In this document: in pieces, positions 1 through 8,630 of the stretch
How positions within the stretch are numbered: the first letter of the stretch is position 1
How the letters are laid out: each line of letters opens with the position of its first letter
DNA from: Pseudomonas graminis
GTDB taxonomy: Bacteria > Pseudomonadota > Gammaproteobacteria > Pseudomonadales > Pseudomonadaceae
NCBI RefSeq assembly: GCF_900111735.1
Contig: NZ_FOHW01000008.1
Location: forward strand, 105,452-169,451
Reading direction: 5' to 3'
DNA: 64,000 nt
Program-made: the position numbers and the translations under genes
Notes under the pieces: model-generated
The model's input: the letters and a program-made list of their open reading frames with translations, nothing else
Told to the model about the DNA's origin: nothing
Databases searched by the model: none

Positions 1-684
1 ACCCGCATTGGCGGAGAGTCCACCGGCGTCGCCTTGATCGTCGTCGATGACAGCAGCCAGAATGCAATTGTCATCGTGGCCGGCGGCAATGGCCACGTAA
101 CCGCCTCCGTGGTGGACAGCTTCGACGCCTTGCTGTCCCAGGCTGAAGTCATCATCTGCCAGCTCGAAGTGCCGCTCGACACTGTCGGCCATGTGCTCAA
201 GCGCGGCCATGAACTGGGCAAGACCGTGATCCTCAACCCGGCGCCGGCCAGTGGCCCGCTGCCAGCTGAATGGTTCGCCTGGATTGATTACCTGATTCCC
301 AATGAAAGCGAGGCAACCGCCTTGACCGATATTCCGGTAGACAGCACCGCCAGCGCAGACGCTGCCGCCTCGGCATTGCTCGCGGCTGGTGTGAGCAAAG
401 TCATCGTCACGCTGGGCGAGCAGGGCGCCTTGTTTGCCAGCAAAACGCGTTCCGAGCACTTCCCGGCGCCGAAGGTCCAGCCTGTTGACACCACGGCAGC
501 GGGCGATACCTTCGTCGGCGGTTTTGCAGCGGCTCTGGCCGACGGCAAGTCCGAATCTGAAGCCATTCGCTTCGGCCAGGTCGCAGCGGCACTGTCCGTG
601 ACCCGCTCCGGCGCGCAGCCTTCCATTCCTACGTTCGCCGAGGTTCAGGCCTCTGCTGCACCCGCACAGGGCCATCAATCATGA
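1..684 (+). CDS. rbsK: Ribokinase, 5' end cut by window edge
   Basis: PfkB-family kinase that phosphorylates D-ribose to ribose 5-phosphate in the cytoplasm. The reading frame is open from base 1, so the visible 227 residues are the C-terminal part; family members are about 300 residues, so roughly 80 are missing. The second PfkB signature DTTAAGDTF with the catalytic Asp is present, as is the NPAPA motif. The stop codon overlaps the start of rbsD by 4 nt (ATGA), which suggests translational coupling. Rest of the rbs operon presumably lies to the left. Confidence 0.95.
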   Translation, partial: TRIGGESTGVALIVVDDSSQNAIVIVAGGNGHVTASVVDSFDALLSQAEVIICQLEVPLDTVGHVLKRGHELGKTVILNPAPASGPLPAEWFAWIDYLIPNESEATALTDIPVDSTASADAAASALLAAGVSKVIVTLGEQGALFASKTRSEHFPAPKVQPVDTTAAGDTFVGGFAAALADGKSESEAIRFGQVAAALSVTRSGAQPSIPTFAEVQASAAPAQGHQS

Positions 685-1085
685 AAAAAACACCCTTGCT
701 CAACATCGCCTTGTCCCGCGCCATCGCATCTCTGGGCCATGGCGACATTCTGATGATCGTCGATGCGGGCATGCCCGTGCCGGCCGGCGTCGAACTGATC
801 GACCTGGCACTCACACACGGAGTGCCCGACTTCCTCAGCGTGCTGAACGTGGTGCTGACCGAGATGCAGGTCGAGAGTCATGTCCTGGCCGAAGAGATGC
901 TGTCGAAACAGCCTCCAGCCCTGGCTACAGTCACGGCCTTGCATGCGTCGGGCGGGCTGGGCGAGCAGCGCCTGGTGAGTCATGACGCGCTGAAACACCT
1001 CAGCCGTGGCGCTCGGGCTATCATTCGCACCGGCGAATGCCAGCCATACACCAACATCGCGTTGGTGGCGGGCGTGGTTTTTTAA
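681..1085 (+). CDS. rbsD: D-ribose pyranase
   Basis: Converts beta-D-ribopyranose to the furanose form used by ribokinase. The 134-residue length fits the family. The N-terminal motif MKKTPLLN followed by [12 protein letters not shown] and the catalytic-His region are typical, and the C-terminal [17 protein letters not shown] is the RbsD tail. It overlaps rbsK by 4 nt and is followed after 42 nt by the nucleoside hydrolase, so all three are probably one transcript. Confidence 0.95.
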   Translation: MKKTPLLNIALSRAIASLGHGDILMIVDAGMPVPAGVELIDLALTHGVPDFLSVLNVVLTEMQVESHVLAEEMLSKQPPALATVTALHASGGLGEQRLVSHDALKHLSRGARAIIRTGECQPYTNIALVAGVVF

Positions 1086-1127
1086 CGTCGATTTTTTATT
1101 TTCAGCAGTCAGGAACAAGGAGTTCCC

Positions 1128-2156
1128 ATGAATACAACCCGTCATCTTTTCACCGGACTGATCAGGAGTGCCGCGCTGTTGGCCATTTTATCCGCCACGT
1201 CGGTGCATGCCGCCGAGAAGCGCGACGTGATCATCGATACCGACCCGGGCGCCGACGACGTTGTCGCGTTGCTGCTGGCGCTGGCGTCACCGCAAGAACT
1301 GAATGTCATGGCAATCACCACCGTGGCGGGCAACGTGCGCATCGACAAGACCTCGCGTAACGCACGGTTGGCACGGGAGTGGGCTGGTCGCGAAGAGGTG
1401 CCGGTTTACGCCGGTGCAGGCCGCCCGCTGGTGCGCACGCCGATCTACGCCGAGAACATCCATGGCAAGGAAGGCCTTCCCGGCGTAGAAGTGCACGAGC
1501 CGAAAAAGCCATTGGCTGAAGGCAATGCCGTGCAATACCTGGTCGACACCTTACGGAAGGCGGCGCCCCACAGCATCACCATCGCCATGCTCGGCCCGCA
1601 GACCAATCTGGCGCTGGCGCTGATTCAAGCGCCGGACATCACCCAGGGGATCAAGGAAGTGGTGGTCATGGGCGGCGCCCACTTCAATGGCGGCAACATC
1701 ACCCCCGTGGCCGAGTTCAATATCTACGCCGATCCCGATGCGGCGAAGGTCGTGCTGGCCAGCGGTGTGAAGCTGACCTACGTGCCGCTGGACGTCACCC
1801 ACAAGATCCTCACCAGCGAAGCGCGGCTCAAGCAGATCGATGGCCTGAACAATAAGGCCGGCAAGCTGGTCAGCGACATTCTCAACGAGTACGTCAAGGC
1901 TGACATGGTCCATTACGGCCTGCCCGGCGGGCCGGTACATGATGCGAGCGTGATCGCCTGGCTGATCAAGCCGGAGCTGTTCAGCGGCAGACAGGTCAAT
2001 CTGGTGATCGACAACCGTGAAGGCGTCACCCACGGCCAGACCATTGCTGACTGGTACGACACCCTCGCTCAGAACAAAAATGTGTTCTGGGTCGAAAACG
2101 GCGATGCTCAGGGCTTTTTTGACCTGCTGACCCAGCGCCTCGGTCTTTTGAAGTAA
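1128..2156 (+). CDS. Secreted inosine/uridine-preferring nucleoside hydrolase
   Basis: Hydrolyses ribonucleosides to base and ribose. The metal-binding signature DTDPGADD is at residues 38-45. An N-terminal signal peptide (residues 1 to about 28, ending SVHAA) predicts periplasmic location, unlike cytosolic RihA/B/C. Length of 342 residues fits the family plus leader. An AGGA-type ribosome site precedes the ATG (aaggagttcccATG). Its position after rbsK-rbsD suggests that nucleosides are split in the periplasm and the ribose is imported and phosphorylated by the rbs system; that pathway is inference. Confidence 0.9.
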   Translation: MNTTRHLFTGLIRSAALLAILSATSVHAAEKRDVIIDTDPGADDVVALLLALASPQELNVMAITTVAGNVRIDKTSRNARLAREWAGREEVPVYAGAGRPLVRTPIYAENIHGKEGLPGVEVHEPKKPLAEGNAVQYLVDTLRKAAPHSITIAMLGPQTNLALALIQAPDITQGIKEVVVMGGAHFNGGNITPVAEFNIYADPDAAKVVLASGVKLTYVPLDVTHKILTSEARLKQIDGLNNKAGKLVSDILNEYVKADMVHYGLPGGPVHDASVIAWLIKPELFSGRQVNLVIDNREGVTHGQTIADWYDTLAQNKNVFWVENGDAQGFFDLLTQRLGLLK

Positions 2157-2218
2157 ATCAGCCGTGCTGCGCCGCGCGGCATCCCGTCGCGCGGTGCAGA
2201 GTAACGAGAGCGCAAGCC

Positions 2219-2523
2219 GTGTCTATCGATCTTAATAATCCCGATTCCTTTACCCACGACGCGGTCCGGCAAATGATCGCGGCTGCACGGGATGGCGTGC
2301 ACAACCAGCTGCGCGTCGGTCGCGACGGCCGCGCGTGGATCTCCAGCGACGCGGTGGCGGCGTGGACATCGGCGGGCTGCTGTTTCGCCTGGAAACCTGG
2401 GCTGCGGGGTCAGGGTGCGTCGGGCCGGTTGCGGCCAGCGATGCGGTCTGGGTGACGCAGATCTACAACGCCCTTCGCGATAACTGGGCCAACCCCGCCA
2501 CGGACTACGTCGACGTCTATTGA
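2219..2523 (+). pseudogene. Small hypothetical protein broken by a one-base frameshift
   Basis: The reading frame opened by GTG at 2219 gives a hydrophilic N-terminus (MSIDLNNPDSFTHDAVRQM). Around 2354-2360 plausible coding continues in the -1 frame as GGVDIGGLLFRLETWAAG and ends in NWANPATDYVDVY at the stop 2521-2523. Inserting one G after base 2356 would give a single 101-residue protein. The two halves together resemble a conserved Pseudomonas hypothetical family, by memory only. No slippery heptamer is visible, so a one-base deletion or a sequencing error is more likely than programmed frameshifting. Function unknown. Confidence 0.6.
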
Positions 2524-2729
2524 GTTGCGCTCGTCCTGTGCAGCGCGTCCTGCGGGCACGGCTTTAACGTTTTGTCACGATTGATTGCGCCCGGCAGACG
2601 ATGCCTGGGGCAGACTCCTGCGCTGCCTGCGACGGGGCGCGCTTGCGTGGCCTGGCCCGGGCTTGGCGAAACGAAGCCGCTCGACCGCTGTCGCAGAGGT
2701 TCAGCTTTGGAAAAACGTTAGGAGGTTGT

Positions 2730-3068
2730 ATGCCCTGGAAATATGCATCATCGGGTCTGGTGCTCGCCGCAGCGCTGCTGGCCGGTTGCAGCAGCATGTC
2801 GCAGTCTTCGAGTCAGCCTGAGGAGGGCGTCGCCAGTTCCCCGGCCAGCTCCGTCGACGGCTACGCCCGGTGTGATGCAGCAGCGGTGCAGTTCGCCGTT
2901 GGCAAGCCGGCGTCAGCCGCATTGCTGGATCAGGCCAAGGTCAAGGCCGGCGCGCAGACGGCCAGGGTGCTCGGTCCCCATGACATGGTCACGCTGGAAT
3001 ACCGCTCGGATCGTCTGAACCTGAACACCGATGATTCAGGGAAGGTAAACCGTGTCAATTGCGGGTAA
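2730..3068 (+). CDS. I78-family peptidase inhibitor lipoprotein
   Basis: A 112-residue lipoprotein. The leader MPWKYASSGLVLAAALLAGC carries a lipobox (LLAGC) with the acylated Cys at residue 20. The C-terminal half matches the inhibitor I78 pattern: a Cys, a D-Q-AKVKAGA helix, then R-LGP-D-VTLEYRSDRLN and a final NRVNCG. The two conserved cysteines probably form a disulphide. The start at 2730 is chosen because GGAGG lies 5 nt upstream and only this start yields the lipoprotein leader. It probably protects the envelope from proteases (inference from the family). Confidence 0.85.
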   Translation: MPWKYASSGLVLAAALLAGCSSMSQSSSQPEEGVASSPASSVDGYARCDAAAVQFAVGKPASAALLDQAKVKAGAQTARVLGPHDMVTLEYRSDRLNLNTDDSGKVNRVNCG

Positions 3069-3097
3069 CGTCACCGCAAGATGAAATCGCAGGCATA

Positions 3098-3126
3098 AAA
3101 AAACCCCGTCAGTGACGGGGTTTTTT
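3098..3126. terminator. Bidirectional rho-independent terminator
   Basis: Seven-base-pair stem CCCCGTC/GACGGGG with a 3-nt AGT loop, flanked by an A-run on the left and a T-run on the right. It can serve both the inhibitor lipoprotein (plus strand) and the convergent cold-shock gene (minus strand). Confidence 0.9.
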
Positions 3127-3139
3127 CAGATCGCTGGGA

Positions 3140-3352
3140 TTACTCCGCGCGAACCTGAGCAGCTTGCATGCCCTTTTGGCCTTTCTCAGCCACGAAGGAA
3201 ACAGTCTGGCCTTCTTTCAAGCTTTTGAAACCGTCGGATTCAATGGCTTTGAAATGTACAAAAAGGTCGTCGCCGCCACCCTGTGGGGTGATGAAGCCGA
3301 AGCCTTTTTCATCGTTGAACCATTTTACGGTGCCGGATTGGCGATTAGACAT
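3140..3352 (-). CDS. Cold-shock-domain protein (CspA/CapB type)
   Basis: 70-residue single-stranded nucleic-acid-binding protein. RNP1 (KGFGFI) and RNP2 (DLFVHF) are both intact, in the order expected for a five-strand cold-shock domain. Likely an RNA chaperone. The 297-bp gap upstream leaves room for the long leader typical of cold-shock mRNAs. Pseudomonas encodes several paralogues, so whether this one is cold-induced cannot be told. Confidence 0.95.
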   Translation of the reverse strand: MSNRQSGTVKWFNDEKGFGFITPQGGGDDLFVHFKAIESDGFKSLKEGQTVSFVAEKGQKGMQAAQVRAE

Positions 3353-3649
3353 GGTGTATCTCCAGGAACATAATTTTCAGTAGTGCTGTGTTGCTCAGGC
3401 CAACTGGGCACACGAGCGCTATCATAGTCGAATTGTGTGAATGCTGGACTTTTTCAATTAGAACTTTGCGTCAGCATCTTCGATATAACGCTCCAAATGG
3501 GCCTTTCAGGCCTGTTCTGCCCCGTTGGCGCGTTTGGCAGCGAACCTTCTCATCAGCCCTGAAACCCGCTGAATTCGCGGGCTTCAGGGTCGTGGCCGCT
3601 ACCTGTTTCTTTACGCCCCGGTCGGGCGCATCAAGGAAATGTAAATTTT
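3353..3649. other. Intergenic region upstream of the cold-shock gene
   Basis: No convincing gene on either strand. It should contain the promoter and leader of the minus-strand cold-shock gene, and it lies just past the 3' end of the next minus-strand gene. The plus-strand ORF here has no recognisable domain and unlikely composition. Confidence 0.4.
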
Positions 3650-3964
3650 TTATTTTTTGCCGTTCAGGCAGTTTTTGCTGACTGCAGCCTGCAGGCGAGA
3701 GGTCATATCGGTACTGGGAGGCGTCGTTTTGTCATTCAGCGACGCGATCTCCTTATCCGAGAAATTCTGATTGATCTGCTGAGCGCCGCACTCGCAATGC
3801 GCTTTGACGGCGCTCGCGTCCATCGATGGATTGCTCTGGGCGGCTGCAGTGGTGCATTCGTTCATGTAGCTGGTCTTGGTCTTCGCATCCATCGCGGCAT
3901 GAGCGCTGAGGGGCAGGGTCAGGGCCAGCGGGGCGAGGAGGGCGGCAACGCGTAGAAGCTTCAT
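3650..3964 (-). CDS. Small secreted protein, function unknown
   Basis: 104 residues with a signal peptide (MKLLRVAALLAPLALTLP, cleavage near AHA/AM). The mature part has three cysteines (ECTT, HCECG, NCLNG region) and is rich in charged and polar residues. The ATG at 3964 is preferred over the longer frame because it starts a proper signal peptide and has AAGGAA upstream. Probably periplasmic; no family assigned. Confidence 0.75.
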   Translation of the reverse strand: MKLLRVAALLAPLALTLPLSAHAAMDAKTKTSYMNECTTAAAQSNPSMDASAVKAHCECGAQQINQNFSDKEIASLNDKTTPPSTDMTSRLQAAVSKNCLNGKK

Positions 3965-4266
3965 GGTGGATTCCTTTATGTCGGTTTTGTCGTTGGGCCG
4001 TCGAGGTTTCCGGCCTTGAACATGTACTACCGATAATCTGAGGCCTTCGACGCGCACCAGTTCCGTGGACCTCGCCACGTGCGGCTCGGTCGCCGTAAGG
4101 CACAAGCCACCTTCTACCGTTTAGCTGACCCCGCCGTAACCCTGTGATAGCATGCGCGCCTGCAGATTAGCTCGCATCTGGCGGGGCCCCGTTGCCCTGC
4201 TGCAAGTTCTGTCGATTTCGTAAGTTCCAGTCACTCTGGTTCGGTCTTCAGGTTGGCCTTCGGGCT

Positions 4267-4285
4267 CCTGCCACTGTGAGGCAGG
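4267..4285 (+). promoter_or_regulatory. thrS leader hairpin A (tRNA-Thr UGU-like loop)
   Basis: Six-base-pair stem CCTGCC/GGCAGG closing a 7-nt loop ACTGTGA. Bases 3-5 of the loop read TGT, the anticodon of tRNA-Thr(UGU). It lies about 80 nt before the thrS start. In E. coli the thrS operator carries two anticodon-like arms bound by the synthetase; this would be the upstream one. The assignment is inference from fold and sequence. Confidence 0.5.
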
Positions 4286-4323
4286 CATACCACCGAATCG
4301 CGTACTGGCTCTATCCCACCCAC

Positions 4324-4344
4324 GTGACCTTTGGTAGGGGTCAC
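4324..4344 (+). promoter_or_regulatory. thrS leader hairpin B (tRNA-Thr GGU anticodon-arm mimic)
   Basis: Seven-base-pair stem GTGACCT/GGGTCAC (one T-G wobble) closing a 7-nt loop TTGGTAG. The loop differs by one base from the TTGGTAA anticodon loop of bacterial tRNA-Thr(GGU), with U33 and the GGU anticodon in register. It ends 4 nt before the AGGAG of the thrS ribosome site. This matches the place and logic of domain 2 of the E. coli thrS operator, where threonyl-tRNA synthetase binds its own mRNA and blocks ribosomes. Confidence 0.65.
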
Positions 4345-4363
4345 CACTAGGAGAGGAGGCGCC

Positions 4364-6286
4364 ATGCCAACTATTACTCTTCCCGACGGCAGTCAACGTT
4401 CTTTCGATCACCCGGTATCCGTTGCCGAGGTCGCAGCTTCCATTGGTGCAGGCCTGGCCAAAGCCACCGTGGCCGGCAAGGTCAACGGTCAACTGGTTGA
4501 TGCCAGCGACATCATCGATACCGATGCGAGCCTGCAAATCATCACCCCCAAGGATCAGGAAGGCCTGGAGATCATTCGTCACTCCTGCGCGCACCTGGTC
4601 GGCCATGCCGTCAAGCAGCTGTATCCGACTGCAAAGATGGTGATCGGCCCGGTCATCGATGATGGCTTCTATTACGACATCGCCTACGAGCGTCCTTTTA
4701 CGCCGGACGACATGGCGGCGATCGAGCAGCGCATGCAGCAGCTCATCGAAAAGGATTACGACGTCATCAAGAAGGTCACGCCGCGCGCGGAAGTGATCGA
4801 GGTGTTCACGTCCCGTGGCGAAGACTACAAGCTGCGTCTGGTCGAAGACATGCCGAACGAGCAGGCCATGGGCCTGTATTACCACGAAGAATACGTCGAC
4901 ATGTGCCGTGGTCCGCACGTACCGAACACGCGTTTTCTCAAGTCGTTCAAGCTGACCAAGTTGTCTGGCGCCTACTGGCGCGGCGATGCCAAGAACGAGC
5001 AGCTGCAGCGCGTTTACGGCACGGCGTGGGCCGACAAGAAGCAGCTGGCTGCTTACATCCAGCGCATCGAAGAAGCCGAGAAACGCGATCACCGCAAGAT
5101 CGGCAAGCGTCTGGGCCTGTTCCATACCCAGGAAGAAGCGCCGGGGATGGTCTTCTGGCACCCGAACGGCTGGACGCTCTACCAGGTTCTCGAGCAGTAC
5201 ATGCGTAAGACTCAGCGCGAGAACGGCTACCTGGAGATCAAGACGCCTCAGGTCGTCGACCGCTCCCTGTGGGAGAAGTCCGGCCACTGGGCCAACTACG
5301 CCGAGAACATGTTCACCACCGAGTCGGAAAACCGCGACTACGCCATCAAGCCGATGAACTGCCCGTGCCACGTACAGGTGTTCAATCAGGGTCTGAAAAG
5401 CTACCGCGAGTTGCCGCTGCGTCTGGCCGAATTCGGCGCTTGCCACCGTAACGAACCTTCGGGCGCGCTGCACGGCATCATGCGCGTGCGGGCGTTCACC
5501 CAGGACGACGCGCACATCTTCTGCACCGAAGAGCAAATGCAGGCTGAATCCGCCGCGTTCATCAAGCTGACCATGGCTGTCTACGCCGATTTCGGTTTCA
5601 AAGACATCGAAATGAAGCTGTCGACCCGTCCGGAGAAGCGCGTCGGTTCCGATGAATTATGGGATCGCGCCGAGTCCGCACTGGCTGCAGCCCTTGACAG
5701 CGCTGGTCTGCCGTACGATCTGCAACCGGGCGAGGGCGCGTTCTACGGTCCGAAGATCGAATTTTCTCTCAAGGATTGCTTGGGTCGCGTCTGGCAATGC
5801 GGTACTCTGCAGCTCGATTTCAACCTGCCGATCCGTCTGGGCGCCGAATTCGTGTCGGAAGACAACGGTCGCAAGCACCCGGTCATGTTGCACCGCGCAA
5901 TCCTTGGCTCCTTCGAGCGCTTCATCGGAATCCTGATCGAGCACTACGAAGGCGCCTTCCCGGCGTGGCTTGCTCCAACTCAAGCAGTGATCATGAATAT
6001 CACTGATAAACAGGCTGATTTTGCCCTTGAGGTGGAAAAAACATTGGCGCAAAGCGGATTCCGTGCCAAGTCCGACTTGAGAAATGAAAAGATCGGCTTT
6101 AAAATCCGCGAGCATACGTTGCTCAAAATTCCGTATCTCCTGGTGATTGGGGATCGGGAGGTTGAAACACAAACTGTCGCTGTGCGTACACGTGAAGGCG
6201 CAGACCTTGGCTCGATGCCGGTCGCCCAGTTCTCGGAGTTCCTTGCACAAGCGGTTTCCCGGCGTGGTCGCCAAGATTCGGAGTAA
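4364..6286 (+). CDS. thrS: Threonyl-tRNA synthetase
   Basis: 640-residue class II synthetase that charges tRNA-Thr. In order: TGS domain (about 1-60, [10 protein letters not shown]), the editing domain with [14 protein letters not shown], then the catalytic core with the zinc-binding MNCPCH motif and the C-terminal anticodon-binding domain. The ATG at 4364 is chosen over an upstream in-frame GTG because it follows AGGAGAGGAGG and gives the conserved N-terminus. The stop TAA touches the infC start. Probably autoregulated through the two leader hairpins. Confidence 0.98.
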   Translation: MPTITLPDGSQRSFDHPVSVAEVAASIGAGLAKATVAGKVNGQLVDASDIIDTDASLQIITPKDQEGLEIIRHSCAHLVGHAVKQLYPTAKMVIGPVIDDGFYYDIAYERPFTPDDMAAIEQRMQQLIEKDYDVIKKVTPRAEVIEVFTSRGEDYKLRLVEDMPNEQAMGLYYHEEYVDMCRGPHVPNTRFLKSFKLTKLSGAYWRGDAKNEQLQRVYGTAWADKKQLAAYIQRIEEAEKRDHRKIGKRLGLFHTQEEAPGMVFWHPNGWTLYQVLEQYMRKTQRENGYLEIKTPQVVDRSLWEKSGHWANYAENMFTTESENRDYAIKPMNCPCHVQVFNQGLKSYRELPLRLAEFGACHRNEPSGALHGIMRVRAFTQDDAHIFCTEEQMQAESAAFIKLTMAVYADFGFKDIEMKLSTRPEKRVGSDELWDRAESALAAALDSAGLPYDLQPGEGAFYGPKIEFSLKDCLGRVWQCGTLQLDFNLPIRLGAEFVSEDNGRKHPVMLHRAILGSFERFIGILIEHYEGAFPAWLAPTQAVIMNITDKQADFALEVEKTLAQSGFRAKSDLRNEKIGFKIREHTLLKIPYLLVIGDREVETQTVAVRTREGADLGSMPVAQFSEFLAQAVSRRGRQDSE

Positions 6287-6837
6287 TTATTATTAAGCGT
6301 GAAATGAGACAAGATAAACGAGCTGCACCGAAAGCCCCGATCAACGAGAATATCTCGGCACGTGAGGTTCGTTTAATTGGGGCTGAGGGTGAGCAGCTTG
6401 GGATTGTGTCAATTGAAGACGCGCTTCTTAAGGCTGAAGAGGCCAAGCTGGATCTGGTGGAAATTTCTGCCGATGCAGTACCCCCTGTTTGCAAACTGAT
6501 GGACTACGGCAAATCGATCTTCGAAAAGAAGAAACAGGTTGCTGCCGCCAAGAAAAATCAGAAGCAGATCCAGGTTAAAGAAATCAAGTTTCGTCCAGGG
6601 ACGGAGGAAGGGGATTACCAGGTAAAACTACGCAACCTGGTACGTTTCCTGAGTGACGGGGACAGGGCCAAGATTTCCTTGAGATTTCGCGGTCGTGAGA
6701 TGGCCCACCAGGAGCTGGGGATGGAGCTGTTGAAGCGGGTTGAAGCTGACCTGCTCGAATACGGCTCGGTCGAACAGCATCCTAAGATGGAAGGACGCCA
6801 GCTGATCATGGTCATCGCCCCGAAAAAGAAGAAATAA
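6286..6837 (+). CDS. infC: Translation initiation factor IF-3, ATT start
   Basis: 183 residues if started at the ATT at 6286. It binds the 30S subunit and discriminates against non-canonical start codons. The family core [17 protein letters not shown] and the C-terminal [17 protein letters not shown] are intact. The first in-frame ATG (6304) is 20 nt from the only ribosome site (GGAG 6280-6283), whereas three consecutive ATT codons at 6286, 6289 and 6292 lie close to it. IF-3 genes are known to start at AUU for autoregulation. Which ATT is used is uncertain. Confidence 0.93.
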   Translation: MIIKREMRQDKRAAPKAPINENISAREVRLIGAEGEQLGIVSIEDALLKAEEAKLDLVEISADAVPPVCKLMDYGKSIFEKKKQVAAAKKNQKQIQVKEIKFRPGTEEGDYQVKLRNLVRFLSDGDRAKISLRFRGREMAHQELGMELLKRVEADLLEYGSVEQHPKMEGRQLIMVIAPKKKK

Positions 6838-6897
6838 CCACCAGGGCACGGCAGGCCTTGCGGTTATGTTTATCAACTGAATGCGGAGTATCCGAAC

Positions 6898-7092
6898 ATG
6901 CCAAAGATGAAGACTAAAAGTGGTGCAGCTAAGCGGTTTTTGAAAACCGCGAATGGCATCAAGCACAAGCACGCTTTCAAGAGCCACATCCTGACCAAAA
7001 TGTCGACAAAGCGTAAGCGTCAATTGCGTGGAAGCAGCTTGCTGCATCCGTCCGACGTGGCAAAAGTCAAGCGCATGCTGCGCCTTTGCTAA
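6898..7092 (+). CDS. rpmI: Ribosomal protein L35
   Basis: 64-residue basic protein with the L35 N-terminus [13 protein letters not shown] and the [10 protein letters not shown] core. GCGGAG upstream serves as ribosome site. It lies between infC and rplT as in other gamma-proteobacteria, where L20 controls translation of this pair. Confidence 0.98.
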   Translation: MPKMKTKSGAAKRFLKTANGIKHKHAFKSHILTKMSTKRKRQLRGSSLLHPSDVAKVKRMLRLC

Positions 7093-7120
7093 TTTTGATC
7101 AAGAACAGAGGAATTAACTC

Positions 7121-7477
7121 ATGGCTCGTGTAAAGCGTGGCGTCATTGCCCGTAAGCGTCACAAAAAAATTCTGAAACTTGCTAAAGGCTATTACGGCGC
7201 GCGTTCACGCGTATTCCGTGTTGCCAAGCAAGCGGTAATCAAGGCTGGCCAATACGCCTACCGTGACCGTCGTCAGAAAAAACGTCAGTTCCGCGCTCTG
7301 TGGATCGCTCGTATCAACGCTGGTGCGCGTATCAACGGTCTGTCCTACAGCCGTTTCATCGCTGGCCTGAAAAAAGCGTCGATCGAGATCGACCGCAAGG
7401 TTCTGGCTGATCTGGCAGTGAACGAAAAAGCGGCGTTTGCTGCGATTGTCGAGAAAGCTAAAGCCACTTTGGCCTAA
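7121..7477 (+). CDS. rplT: Ribosomal protein L20
   Basis: 118 residues, strongly basic N-terminal extension ([18 protein letters not shown]) and the conserved [12 protein letters not shown] segment. Early assembly protein of the 50S subunit and, in relatives, translational repressor of rpmI-rplT. Confidence 0.98.
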   Translation: MARVKRGVIARKRHKKILKLAKGYYGARSRVFRVAKQAVIKAGQYAYRDRRQKKRQFRALWIARINAGARINGLSYSRFIAGLKKASIEIDRKVLADLAVNEKAAFAAIVEKAKATLA

Positions 7478-7529
7478 GTCCCCGGCAATCACCGGACCCC
7501 GCTCGGGGTTCGGTGTTAAACGTCATAAA

Positions 7530-8598
<1,069 letters not shown>

Positions 8599-8630
8599 GT
8601 CGCCCGTAACGAATTCTTTAGGAGAGCAGG

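Noticed and set aside
4121..5536. Long minus-strand open frame opposite thrS
   Set aside because: Lies fully over the well-conserved thrS gene; composition is that of an antisense shadow in high-GC DNA.
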